The translations under genes and the position numbers were made by a program. A model generated the notes under the pieces. That model saw only the letters and a program-made list of their open reading frames with translations. It had not been told where the DNA came from and ran no database searches. 64,000 nucleotides of DNA from Naegleria lovaniensis (lineage: Eukaryota > Heterolobosea > Eutetramitea > Acrasida > Naegleriidae), in assembly GCF_003324165.1 (NCBI RefSeq), contig NW_025407832.1, forward strand, positions 421,802 through 485,801. The letters run 5' to 3'. This document shows, piece after piece, positions 21,469 through 32,747 of the stretch (its first letter is position 1; each line of letters begins with the position of its first letter).

Positions 21469-23687
21469 TCATCTTAGCGTTGAGATGATAGCTTGATTTG
21501 CTTGAAGTGCTTCAATTCGTTCTCGAATTGAGTTGAACCATTGATTTCTTTCTGTCTCGCTCTCTGCTTTTAGAATGATTTCTTTTGCCTCTTCGTCGTG
21601 AGAGGTTTGTTGCGCATCAGTTCTCAAACATATCTTAAAGGTAAAGTCTTTCTTCTCATAATTACTCTCGATGCAAGATTTTGATAAATCTAAAAAGTTC
21701 AATGCTTTTTTGGACGTGTCTTCATCTTCCAGTACCATAACATGCGTTTTTGTTAACACAATAAATCTTCTTTTCCATCCAGTAACCTTTGTCTTTTTGG
21801 ATAAAAAACCTTTCATAATAATGAATCCAGTGTTATCTATGGCACTATTATTGTTGGATGTTGTGGAATGTTTTGACTCATTCTTTGAAATTGAATCTTT
21901 CAATGGGAGAGGAATGAAGTCCTTATTTGCCTTAATTTTTTCGAATAGATCCCGAAATACATCTTGATATTTTTCAATCAAGATCGTTATAATCCGCGTT
22001 CCTTTGGTTTGCAGTACGAGAGAGGAATTCAGTGTCGTTGAGCTTGCATTAGGATCTTCCTGAAATAAATTAGGTGCAAAAATGATTGCCAGGTTGCTAG
22101 CCGTCATTTGATTTTCATTGCTTTTGCAATGGATATTATACAATAAATGTAATAGTCTGAACATGGCACAATGTCTTTCAATCATTGTTGAATAAACAAC
22201 GTTCCTACATACCTATTCAATAATAAACAATTATAATAAGGTATGACGGATACATCTCGAAACACATTTGAGAGTTCCTTGACGACCTCTGTTTCGTTGT
22301 CAATTTGTGCAATCTTCTTGAAAATATGATAGGATTGATGAGGTATTAATTTTGCTTGTCGAATATACTTTTTTGTGAGCCCAGTGACGACGTGAATATT
22401 GAGAGTTCGTAGCTCTACTACCTTTCCAGAATCCATTTTTTTTACAAGTATTTCCATGTCTTTAACACTTCCTCCAATTCTAAATAATCCCTCCACTGAA
22501 AGTCTTTCAGAAATCACCACCATCATTTCTTCTATTAAGGCTGGAATTTCATGACCCATTTCACTTTTCCTCGACATAACCGTTAATAAATCTACACCAA
22601 ATTCCTTAACTTCAGCTTTTTTAAAGAGTGTTGAGAAAAAATCTTTCGATTTCATATACCTTCCACCTTTCATAAAATCGTTGGAGCGAATACTCTTCTT
22701 TCTCTTTACAGAGCTTCTTCTTGCTTGCTGTGCGGCTTGTGTTGGAACAGACAGCAATGCGCCAGGAGAAGCATCGCTGGAGGTGGGAGACGAATCTTGT
22801 TGTGGTGAGGAAGAAAGAGGCGACTCCACCTCAATCCCCATGCCAACAGGAAAATCACACATGGTCGACCGAGAGAGATTCAATCCATCTGTTTCTTTTG
22901 TTTCACTGCTTGAAAACCTAAATAGGTGACTCATACTCTTTCTATTATTGAGAGGAGGAGGCGTAAATGTTTGTGAAGGACTTCTTCGTGTTTGTAAATC
23001 GTATTCGTCCACCTCAACTTTCATTGAGTCTCTCGTGGCTGTGAAAGTTTCTGGATCGCTGTCGTACTCTTCCACAAAGTTGTTGTTGGTAATGACATTA
23101 AGGAAATGTTGTTGATGCTGTTGTCGGAGTGTGTTTTCTTTGACTATGCTGTTGCCATTTGCATGATTGCTGTCCGTGTTAGAGTGGTCCTTCAATTCAT
23201 TCTCTTCATCGGTATCATAGTCCCAATCACCGTCCTGCAACTCTTCAATGTTCACTCCGGCCTGCTTCAACAAATCAGAAAATTCCATCACCGAAGAACA
23301 ACTCAAATGCTTTGATCTCTTCTCGATTTTAGAGAGGGTGTTATCAGTTAATTCTCCCAAGTGTTCATAAGTTCCAGCGTAAAGAGCTTGAGAAAAGGGT
23401 GAAACAATTTCACCTGCTAACGATAGTGGACGAGGTGAAAAGCCTTGATTGCTTCGATCCTTAATGGCACTCGATCTCACAGAAATTGAATCGTCTGAAG
23501 GAAGAGGAGGTTCCTCATCATCGTCGGTTTCGACAAAGCACGACGACTTGTTGGGTGGAATATAAACAGCTGTTGTTGTTTCCGCAAAGTGTACGGAATG
23601 AGCGTTACTAGTATTACATGAGGCCAGAGAAGTTGTTTCGTGATTCATCATGATAGGAGAAGAAGAACCAATATTGTGGTCAGTCAT
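21469..23687 (-). CDS. RhoGAP domain protein with C-terminal PH domain
   Basis: Two exons, join 23687..22213 and 22174..21469, give 726 residues. The 38-nt intron (GTATGT donor, GAAAG acceptor, phase 2) is the shortest in the window, and its removal restores LLLNRHCAMFRLLHLL in the middle of the GAP helix bundle. The first 320 residues are acidic and Ser-rich and probably disordered. The RhoGAP domain runs from about 345 to 545 and keeps the catalytic arginine finger in EGLFRIGG and the NQMTASNLAIIFAPNLF block. A PH domain (GFLSKKTKVTGWKRRFIVLT ... NQWFNSIRERI) closes the protein. It should switch off a Rho/Rac GTPase at membranes. With the DOCK protein upstream, the window carries both an activator and an inactivator of such GTPases. 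Confidence 0.92.
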
Positions 23688-23888
23688 TCTAACGACTAGA
23701 GTGCAAGCATAATATTAAGGGTGTTCGTGCAATGTAAGCGTTGTTATTGCTGTTCGTTGTTGTTGAAATGTTCTGCTTGTAATAAGGCGAGCCTAGTGGT
23801 GGTATTTGAGCATGAGAATTTTTTTGAATGAAAAATTCGTTTTTTCTAATCGCATGATTTTTCTAATGGACGTACGTGGCTGGCTGTG

Positions 23889-26051
23889 TTAATCATCCAA
23901 TAGAATGACTTCATCTTCTTGTTTCTTTTCTTTGAGAGGATTTGTGTCTTCGGAGAGATTGTTCTCAACTTCAGCTCTTTTTCTCTTGAGCTCATTTCTT
24001 CTCTCATCCAATCGTTTACGTTCTTCTTGCTGATCTGTAACGCAAACACAGCCATCGTCACCGTCATCAATATTCATGACAACATTATCGAGATTGTTGA
24101 CAACTCCACTGCTGGATGGAATATGGTTTTCTTGTGTTGCTGCTTTTGGTGGTTCATCTCCCTCCACATAAAATTCCTCAACCTCAATGTCGGGCATGTG
24201 TTTCACAATCACTTTCCAACTAATGTCTTGAGAGAAATCTTCAACAATGAGCTCTGATCCGTCCACAATACCAGTGTCTTTCAACATTTCCTTTTGCCGT
24301 TTTTGTATCAATTCTATTTGATCTTGCTCCAATTCTTCTCCACACTCATAGATAAGATCATCATTTGACAACACGGACGGCTCTTTGAGGGCTAATTTGT
24401 TTTGTAAAACATCCTGAACAAATCTCTCCAAGCTCATCTTGTCACAGTTCACAAACACGGTAACAGAATTTGAAGAGCACACAAAACACTTCTTGTTTGG
24501 TGGACCCATGCTGACAGGAAGAATAATTGTGTTCTTTCTTCCCTTCACCACAGTTTTTGCCAAACAATCTGTTTGTAGACATTCAGTGACATGATTGACA
24601 GAGCTTTCCTTTCCCTGGTTCATATGAATACTCTTCATTACTTTAAAGGCTTCACACACCAGAAGACCAGCGATAATTGCATTGGTTGTAGCAATGGCTG
24701 GTACAATGTTTCCGGCCATGGACTTGATGTCGAATCGAGAGCTAGGAGGAATGTGAAAATTGAAAGCTCTCAGATTGGAGGCGCTAGTGACTAAATTTAA
24801 GGCATCCTCATCATCTTTGTCGAATGAGAGTGGTTCGCTTGATTGTTCTCTTCGTTGTTTGAGTGAACTCAGGCTCTTCAACAGAATTTGTACACATTCA
24901 TCAGGTGTCCAAATAATTTGATCCTTAACTCCAGCTCGCTTCTCAGCATTGGGATTATTTTGTCTAAGGATTTTCAAATATTCGTCGGTGAGCGGTTCAG
25001 GCGGCTTTCCAGTATTCCACACTTCCTTATTTTTCATTTGTGATAATTCTCGAATATCGTGCACAAAAACTTTGTCAAAAACCCGTTGTGGGAAATCTTC
25101 TGTTGCCTTCAAAATTTCCTCAAATCCAGTTGAAATTTCATTGCTGTCACTAATTTTACCAAAGAGCCGACTATTTGTCAAGCAATCATTGTCATTAAAT
25201 TGTTGTTGAGAATTTGTTTAACAACGGAAATTATATGGCAACATGTCAATTCGAAAATTCATACACGTAATATGCCCACTTACTCAAATAATAATTTAGC
25301 CCATACCACACAATGGATCATTTTAGATGGATTGGAACGAATGGTGCATACAGCATATGTTTTTTCTGTATTTCTATTTCCTTTGCATTCATAACATTCG
25401 GTGAATCCTTTTTGATAGGATTTCACTTGTCCCAAATATCCTGCAGTACCACCATCCAACATGGGAATATTAGCCGCTAGACATAATCTGTTTACATGTC
25501 TTCTTGCATCAACATTATCAAGCGCGTTGATTACCAGCTTGAATTGCTTGAAGAAATCCAATCCATAGGCACTTTGTTTAATGTTACCGTGATGAGCAAC
25601 AATATTACATTTTGGATTAAAAGTTAGAGCTGTTTCTTTTGCAATTTTTGCTTTCGATTCTCCGACGTGCCTTTGTCTGAAAAGAAATTGTCTATTTAAG
25701 TTACTAATATCAATAGTATCCAAATCAATCTATTTGCAATCATGATCAAATAATTATTTTACAAATTCATGTAGCGTAGAAATATTATGATCGTTCGATT
25801 CGTTTATAATTATTTAATCATAGAATAATTTTAACATCGAGTATTATTATCAACAATAACAACAAATTCGCTAATAAAACACATACAATCTCAATATTCT
25901 CAAATCCCGAAAGAACCAAATTTTTCAGCAACTCACACCCGATTCCACCAGCTCCTACCACCAACACTTTATTCTCTCTCACAAATTCAATCAAATCATT
26001 TCCATAGACAAGCTTCAAGCTTGCGTAGCGGTCCACATGAGGATGACTCAT
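23889..26051 (-). CDS. UBA2: SUMO-activating enzyme subunit 2 (UBA2/SAE2)
   Basis: Three exons, join 26051..25887, 25729..25284, 25170..23889, encode 630 residues; an upstream in-frame ATG at 26066 would add five. Introns are 157 and 113 nt. The joins give [12 protein letters not shown], the E1 signature, and WAKLLFDRLFG. The E1 loads SUMO as a thioester. The ATP-binding loop [14 protein letters not shown] and the catalytic cysteine in [19 protein letters not shown] (about residue 183) are present. The structural zinc pair is intact: CYEC before the catalytic Cys and CFVC near the C-terminal ubiquitin-like domain. The tail is Lys/Arg-rich like a nuclear signal and ends in EVILLDD, which resembles a SUMO-interacting motif. 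The partner SAE1 is not in the window. Confidence 0.95.
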
Positions 26052-26066
26052 TTTTTTGCAATCCAT

Positions 26067-26224
26067 TGATTCTCAAGTCGCGATTGATTGACAGTTGAGA
26101 ATTCAGATTGTTCAATCCCTTCTCCTGACATTCTAGAATGATTAAGCATCACCTAAACAACGTTTCCGATATGAACTTGATGAAGAAACACAGTCTACAC
26201 AATTAAAAATTCAATTAAAAAAAA
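26067..26224. promoter_or_regulatory. Short divergent promoter between UBA2 and GPN2
   Basis: Only about 160 bp separate the two divergent starts. Both promoters must fit here or share elements. The GPN2 start has a run of A directly before the ATG. No TATA-like box or other known element stands out. Confidence 0.5.
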
Positions 26225-27253
26225 ATGCCTTTCGGTCAAATCGTGGTTGGTCCTCCCGGAAGTGGAAAATCCACGTATTGCAACGGAATGCAACAATTTA
26301 TGAGAGGAATTGGAAGAAAAGTTGTTGTGGTTAACATGGATCCCGCCAATGAAGGATATACCTATGAATGTGGAGTGGATATACAGGATTTAATTAGCGT
26401 CCAACCTGTGATGGAAGAATTAAAATTGGGTCCGAACGGAGCCTTGATTTATTGTATGGAATATTTGAAGGAACATTTAGAGGAGTGGTTGAAAGTACAA
26501 TTAAAACCATATATTGTGGATGATTCATATTATGTCATTTTTGATATGCCTGGACAAATTGAATTATATACTCATTATAATGTTGTAAAAGATATTTGTG
26601 ATGTTTTAGTGAATAAGTGGCACTTTAGATTATGTGCTGTGAATTTAGTGGACGCTCATCATTGTACAGATGCCTCCAAATATATTTCTGTTCTTATGGT
26701 TTCTCTGTCGATTATGATTAGGTTGGAATTACCTCATGTCAATATTTTGTCAAAAGTGGATCTGATAGAACAATACGGAAAATTAGCATTTGACATTGAC
26801 TTTTACACGGAGGTTCAAGATTTATCGTATCTTGTACAAAGTATTGGAAGAAAACCACTGTCACACCATGACGGAGAAGAAAACAACTCCAATTCAATGG
26901 AAGAAGCGAATGAAGATAATGATGAAGATGACATGCAAGATGATGAAAGCTTTGAATCAAAACTGGCTAAGCGAAAGCGAAAATATAAGACGAGATTTAG
27001 AAAGCTGAATCAATTAATGGCAGATGTCATTCAAGATTATTCTCTTGTTTCGTTTGGTACTTTGAACATTCAAGACAAGGAGAGCGTGTTAAACGTATTG
27101 AAAATGGTTGATAAGGCCAGTGGATATGTCTTTGGGGCATGTGAACAAGATAACACCTCAATTCTGGACGTAGCTTCCTCCAATTTGAAATGGGCCTACG
27201 AAGCGAATGATGACGTTAGAAGCAAGTATCTGAACCGAAATAACGAAGAGTGA
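26225..27253 (+). CDS. GPN2: GPN-loop GTPase 2
   Basis: One exon of 342 residues. It starts at the first ATG after an A-run. The P-loop GPPGSGKST lies at residues 9-17, the Walker B-like DMPGQIELY follows, and the family-defining GPN tripeptide occurs in LKLGPNGALIYCMEY. The guanine-specificity motif is SKVD. GPN GTPases are dimeric and act as chaperones for assembly and nuclear import of RNA polymerases II and III; GPN2 is the paralog whose N-terminus begins FGQIVVGPPGSGK as here. An acidic insert of about 40 residues (EEANEDNDEDDMQDDE) sits between the GTPase core and the C-terminal helices, followed by a basic KRKRKYKTR block. Confidence in the subfamily is high. Confidence 0.93.
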   Translation: MPFGQIVVGPPGSGKSTYCNGMQQFMRGIGRKVVVVNMDPANEGYTYECGVDIQDLISVQPVMEELKLGPNGALIYCMEYLKEHLEEWLKVQLKPYIVDDSYYVIFDMPGQIELYTHYNVVKDICDVLVNKWHFRLCAVNLVDAHHCTDASKYISVLMVSLSIMIRLELPHVNILSKVDLIEQYGKLAFDIDFYTEVQDLSYLVQSIGRKPLSHHDGEENNSNSMEEANEDNDEDDMQDDESFESKLAKRKRKYKTRFRKLNQLMADVIQDYSLVSFGTLNIQDKESVLNVLKMVDKASGYVFGACEQDNTSILDVASSNLKWAYEANDDVRSKYLNRNNEE

Positions 27254-27410
27254 GTTGCATTTCTCAACAGGAATGTTTTGCTGTCACTCGTCATCACCAT
27301 TATCACTCACTAATAATGATTGTTTTGAACAAAATCAAGATCACACAGTACTGAAGCTTTGAAACCATGAGTACATAACGTTGCCAAATCTTGACCTTTA
27401 TTAAACTCAC

Positions 27411-30400
27411 TCACGCTTCATCAGCTTTTAATTTTAATTTCTTTTTTGGGTTCTCCTCCTGTGTTGTGTGAGAGGACGAAGTAGAGTCAACATTCATGGG
27501 GTCACTGGTTGCATGTTGATTCATATCTTGAGATTCCTTCTTTTTTTGTTCCTCTTCTTCTTTCAAACGTTGTTCCTTTTCTTCAGTTTCTTTATCGAGT
27601 ACCTTAATTTTCAATGCTTTTTCTTGCACCCGTGTGGTGGAGGAAGCGTTGTTGGCTTCTGCTTTTTTCTTTTGCTTGTATTCTTCCATGTCGTATTTGT
27701 CCATTTCATCTTTCAATCTAACAATAAAAATGTCATCTTGTTTGATAATGAAAGGTGGTCGATACAGGTCCTTCATCGAATCAATTTCATCATAATTCAA
27801 AATTGCAACTTGAACGCATTCTTTGGAAATGAAATAGTCGAACTGGTTTGGTGCTCTACTAATGCCGATTTGTTCAAATCGTTCTGGTGACACATCAGAG
27901 AGAGCTGAATGTTTAAGGGTTTCATAAATTTTGGTTCGTAACGTTTGGGGTGAAAGTGATTCGCTTTCTTTTGGAATAAGCACTTCAAATTTGGCATCAG
28001 CACCTCCATAAAACTTCCACTCTGAAGGTAGCCATCTCTGAACATAAATGATCATGTTACCTTCATGCATTGTCATTGGTCTTTCCATTATTTGCACTAA
28101 AATGTGTTTGTTGTTGGTTAGATCTGGAATATTCTCCTTGATGGTCTTATCATCGTGAATTATCAAATTTTGTAAGAATACTCCAACTTTGGTTCTCAAT
28201 CTCATCAATTCTAATGGTACAAATTGATCAGAATCAGGATTTGAGAAATATTTTTCGTAAATTCTCCTTTTGAATTGGCCCAACGTTTCTTGTTGGTTGA
28301 CAACAATCTTATCGACAAATCTAAACTCATCTTTTAACTTTTGCATCACGTCAAGATATCTCATTCCTTGATTGTACACTGGTCCATCCTTAGGAGCAAG
28401 TACGAGTGCTGTTGAGCTAGATGGTGGTGGTGGTTCACAAGTCATCATGACTGTACCCTCTGTATCTGGAGGAGGTGGTACATTAGTTGCGACGTCAAGA
28501 TGACCATTTTCTTGTTGAAGTGGGGCGGATATTGTTTGCTCTTCAATGGACTTTTCTTGGTGGGGCTGTTGTTCAGAGAGCCATGGAAGATGCACATATA
28601 ATTGAAGAATGACTTCTCCTTCTTTTGGCGCAGCTCCCTTTTCTACATGCAATGACGTATATTCAAATATATGGGGACATTCAGAAATTAATACATCTTC
28701 GTTAATTGGCTGCATGTGCATTTTAGTACATAATCTGAAAGCAGAAGGTTCGGTTTGTAATATTTTTGCAATTCTCTCTTTGAGATCTCTGACTGTTTTC
28801 CGTTTGTCAACTGTCACAGCAGTGGTGTAATCGTTTGGTTTGTCGAATGTGTTAATCAGTACATCAAAGCAATATTTCATTTCGTCCAATTTGGCTAAAA
28901 CTTTTGTTTCGAGATTTTGTGTTGGGTCATCGAGAGTTTCAACATAAACCAAATCAGATCCAACAATATTCAGCCCATTTTCAATGGTTCTGTCATTTTC
29001 TTCCACATTGTGGAATAGTATTAACTGATCATTTCTCATAATGACCAGATTTAACTTTTCATGTGGAAATCTTTCTCGTTGTAACTCCTTCTCAATCTCT
29101 TTTTTAATTTCTAATAAGGTATGTGTAGTAGTAATTTTGATGGATCGTGGTTGGTCAAAATCATTATTTTCCTCATTGAAAGGACACACATAAATTGTAA
29201 TATATTCTGTAATTTCTTTCCATTCCTCATCTGATTCTTTCGTTTCTAAATACAAAATTGTACCATTGAACATATTGAACCGTGAAATTGGCTGATCTCC
29301 ATGTCTATGGAAAGAAGATGTTGGAAGTTGCTTCATAATGTCAAACTTTCGGAGTCTACAATTAGAGAGCTTGGAATAAAAGTTCTCTCTTCGTGACATC
29401 ATTTCATGCACCTTTTCTAACACTTGATTCATGGTATCTGTCTTTTTCACAGTTATGGATAATACAGGTTGACCCTCACATTTTATACGAAGGTTGAGCG
29501 ATTGTCGTGCTTCCTCGGCCTTGCGAAGCTCCTCAGCAATTTGTTCATTGTCCTTTTCGACCTCTTCTCGCAAGTCACCTGGAATCATATTTTCTTCTAC
29601 GTGGTTGATGTTCAAATTATCATCTCTCTTCCTATACAGAAGCATGTACGCGTTGGTTGACGAGGAATATCTTCCAGTTGCACTTGCATCATTTGTTCCA
29701 TACATTAATTTCACTTGTTGAGCATCAATTTCAGAAACATTGCTGTCATTAAAGTTGTACCATTTTCCATTTGACAATGATTTGATGTAGGCATAATAGT
29801 GCTGTTAAAAGTGAACAAAAATGTCTCCTGTTGAAAAATCCATAGCTATTTGTAAACTTACACCTCCAAGAGCCGATCCAGAGTGAATTAAAACTGCAAA
29901 TAAATCATAAATATGAGAGCCAGATTGATTTGTCACGTATTTTTTCATATCCAATTCGTATGGGAATGTGACCATATTTCCTAACTACAAGGTATTAATT
30001 GAAAATAGTGGTCACAATGAAATACATACCTTAATACGAGTCCAAGTTTGGAGATCATAGTCAAATCTCTTCAAGTGCAATGTCAAAATGTAAGGAAGAG
30101 TCTTTAACTTTAAGCCTTTGATGGCATCAATTTTTTTGTTTCCAAGTTCCTCACAAATCCATTGTTCATTTCCTTCCAAGAGCTCAGGTTTCACATAATT
30201 GTCAAGCGCCTCTTCCACAGACGACACGCTTCTGACCACGAGTTGAAGGTCCATATAAATATCTTCTCTCGCTCTTCCTACAGGTTCTCCTGATTCACGT
30301 CTATGATCTTTAGCCTCTATATAGTCAAGCATTATTCCACTATAAATGTCACTAATTAATACGTCATGAAAATTAGTGAGTTCCTTGATCTTTGGGGTGA

Positions 30401-30977
30401 GGCCATTTTGTTGTTCTTCTTTGTTATCAATATTTCGAGAACCAATCAATGAAACATCGATAGCATCAAACAAAAGCCTATTCAACTCTTGGACGTCATG
30501 TTGAACGAATGCATCCGACTGCTCCCAACCAAATGATTTTGTCAAACTTGTTGTGGGTACAGCCTTTCGCTTTGAAAGCGTCAAGTATGCAAAAAGTCGT
30601 TGTAATTGGTATGGGATACATCGTTCCTTGCTCGGATCACGTTGAGCGTCATATCTCCACTTGAAGATCACGTATCGAAATTCAGGCGTATGAAATAATG
30701 ATTGAACAAGAGAATTCAAATAACAAGTAGCACCCTGATTGGCTAATCCAACAAAATTATTTTGAGTAGTAGTAGTGCTAGTATTACTATTATTATTATT
30801 ATTTGATGATGATCCTGCTGTGGTTCCGGAACTATGACTTAAAAATGATGTAACGGCAGAGTTGAATAAAACAGCAGTATTCGAAGGAGGTGGAGGTGGG
30901 ACATTTCCATCTGTCCTCGAAGACGTAGTCACATTGGTATCGGAAGAGCCTTCGGAGGAAGGATCTACTTTGGCCAT
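27411..30977 (-). CDS. Ubiquitin carboxyl-terminal hydrolase, USP7/USP40/USP47 type
   Basis: Three exons, join 30977..30030, 29984..29862, 29801..27411, give 1153 residues. Introns are 45 and 60 nt, both phase 0. The joins give TRIKLGNMVTFPYELDM and ALGGHYYAYIK. It is a cysteine protease that removes ubiquitin. The catalytic Cys is in NQGATCYLNS (about residue 82), the His in GGHYYAY (358) and the Asp/Asn in WYNFNDSNV (375-376). After the catalytic domain come about 780 residues with several ubiquitin-like segments, as in USP7, USP40 and USP47. The finger region lacks the two CxxC zinc pairs of many USPs; USP7 also lacks them. No MATH domain precedes the protease, which argues against USP7 itself. 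The C-terminus is a Lys/Glu coiled coil. Confidence 0.88.
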
Positions 30978-31116
30978 TTTTTTGTAAAGTGTTCACCAGT
31001 AGTAGACTGGCTTGCAAACGAAGTCTTTGCAAAATTGAGAGTGACACAGTTCGCGTTTAACTCCAGCTAAAATTTGCAGGCCATGTGTCATTTTAATTTT
31101 GAAAAGAAATAAAAAA

Positions 31117-32550
31117 ATGATTTCGGGTCGAGAGAATCTTTGCGACATGACTCAATGGAATCGATCGTATCATTGGAAAGCCATATTAAATCCTAGTCAG
31201 CAACAAGTCAAAGCTTGTGGTTGGAATCATGAACAAACTCTCCTTGGATACCAATTAGGGAATGGCCATGCAGTCACGTCTTTGAATAGCGGAGTGATGG
31301 AAATGCCAATCATGATGGATTCGGAATATCGAGTGGATCATGACCTCGATGGAGATGTTCCAATGAAAAATTGTTATCATGATGAATGTATTGGAAATGA
31401 TAAATATGGAAAAGCATGTATTTTCAATGCAAAATCAAAGAATGTCAGTTATTTGGAAATGTCCAGAGTCAAGTTAATAGCTGGATATTTGGGATATTGT
31501 TTTATAGTGAACGAGGCTGGTCAGGTGTATGCACGAAGACCGGAAAAGTGTTCACCAGTAACTTTTCGTGAATATGATTCTGAAGAAGATGAATTCATTG
31601 AAGTTGATCCAAATATTAGTAGAATTGAATGTGGTCCATTTCAAGCGTTGTTTTTAGACTCGAGCTCAGGAAGAGTATTCAAATTGAAGGATGATTGTGG
31701 AGATTGTTTTTCATGTGAAATGATCCATTATTTTGTAGATAGAAATGAAAAAGTGTTACAAATTGCATGTAGCGAGCATGGATGTTGGTTTGTCACACTA
31801 GACCAAAATGGAACACAAAATTTTTATACCTATGGAGATACAATCACAACTTTTGGCATGGAAATTGGAACACGTGCGCAATTTACGATCTATGAAAATG
31901 AATTTCTAAAATCGTCAACAATTGTTCAAATTCAAAGAAGATATGGAATTGGAATTATTTTATTACAAGATGGCCGCTTATTTGGAGTTTCTTCTCAACG
32001 AAGAAAATTCACTGAAATGAATCGATCAAAAATTGATGATACCAATGAAATCATTCAAAAGGTCATGATTGGAAGTAACTTTATTATTGCCTTAATTTCA
32101 CGACGTGTGTGTAATGAATCAAGAGTGCTTTTATGGGGAGATTTAGGACATTCCAAATGGTCCTTCAGCTCCACCATTATACCATTGCAAGCAATTCCCA
32201 CTGAATTACCTTTTCAACCTCAACACACCAATGAATATATTACGGATATTAGTTGTGGACTGAGACACCTCATGCTCACAAGTTCACACGGATCACTCTA
32301 TTCCATGGGGACCAATACTCAAGGACAGTTAGGAAATGGTACACCTTTTGATTCATTCTTACAACCTACTTGTACGGACCTATCTCTTCAAGAGAATGAG
32401 TTTATTTCCAATATTTATTGTTATCACTTTCATTCGTGTGTTGTGATTGAAAAGGTGAATTCACGACTGATTGGTTTTTTCAGAAATGTTCAAAATTCAG
32501 TACGAATGCGTGCCTTCTCGGATTGCTGCATTCTTCTATCAAGTCATTAA
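31117..32550 (+). CDS. RCC1-repeat (beta-propeller) protein
   Basis: One exon of 477 residues from the ATG at 31117, preceded by seven A; the open frame extends upstream only to a TTG. RCC1-type blades are visible. The clearest is near the C-terminus: DISCGLRHLMLTSSHGSLYSMGTNTQGQLGNGT. Weaker ones read IACSEHGCWFVTLDQNG, IQRRYGIGIILLQDGRLFG and VNEAGQVYARRP. The blades are diverged and probably fewer than seven are regular. Such propellers act as Ran exchange factors or as general binding platforms. Here the Ran-GEF motif set is not recognisable, so no partner can be named. The divergent USP gene starts about 140 bp upstream. Confidence 0.75.
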   Translation: MISGRENLCDMTQWNRSYHWKAILNPSQQQVKACGWNHEQTLLGYQLGNGHAVTSLNSGVMEMPIMMDSEYRVDHDLDGDVPMKNCYHDECIGNDKYGKACIFNAKSKNVSYLEMSRVKLIAGYLGYCFIVNEAGQVYARRPEKCSPVTFREYDSEEDEFIEVDPNISRIECGPFQALFLDSSSGRVFKLKDDCGDCFSCEMIHYFVDRNEKVLQIACSEHGCWFVTLDQNGTQNFYTYGDTITTFGMEIGTRAQFTIYENEFLKSSTIVQIQRRYGIGIILLQDGRLFGVSSQRRKFTEMNRSKIDDTNEIIQKVMIGSNFIIALISRRVCNESRVLLWGDLGHSKWSFSSTIIPLQAIPTELPFQPQHTNEYITDISCGLRHLMLTSSHGSLYSMGTNTQGQLGNGTPFDSFLQPTCTDLSLQENEFISNIYCYHFHSCVVIEKVNSRLIGFFRNVQNSVRMRAFSDCCILLSSH

Positions 32551-32747
32551 CTCCTGCTGTAGTATACTATTCAATATAGAATCAAGTCATTGCATGTTGC
32601 ATGTGAGCCGAATGTGTCTTTTTTAAAAAAGTCTACGAAAAAAAAATCCCTCTCTTCAAATTTACAGTTGTGGAGCTTCAAGATACTTGTTTGAATTTTA
32701 CCAATCAAGAAACGTCGCGACGTTCATCAGCAGTAGAATATTTTGCC

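Noticed and set aside
17875-30977. A functional ubiquitin/SUMO gene cluster (F-box, UBA2, USP)
   Set aside because: The genes are separated by unrelated genes and are on mixed strands; clustering of such common genes is expected by chance.
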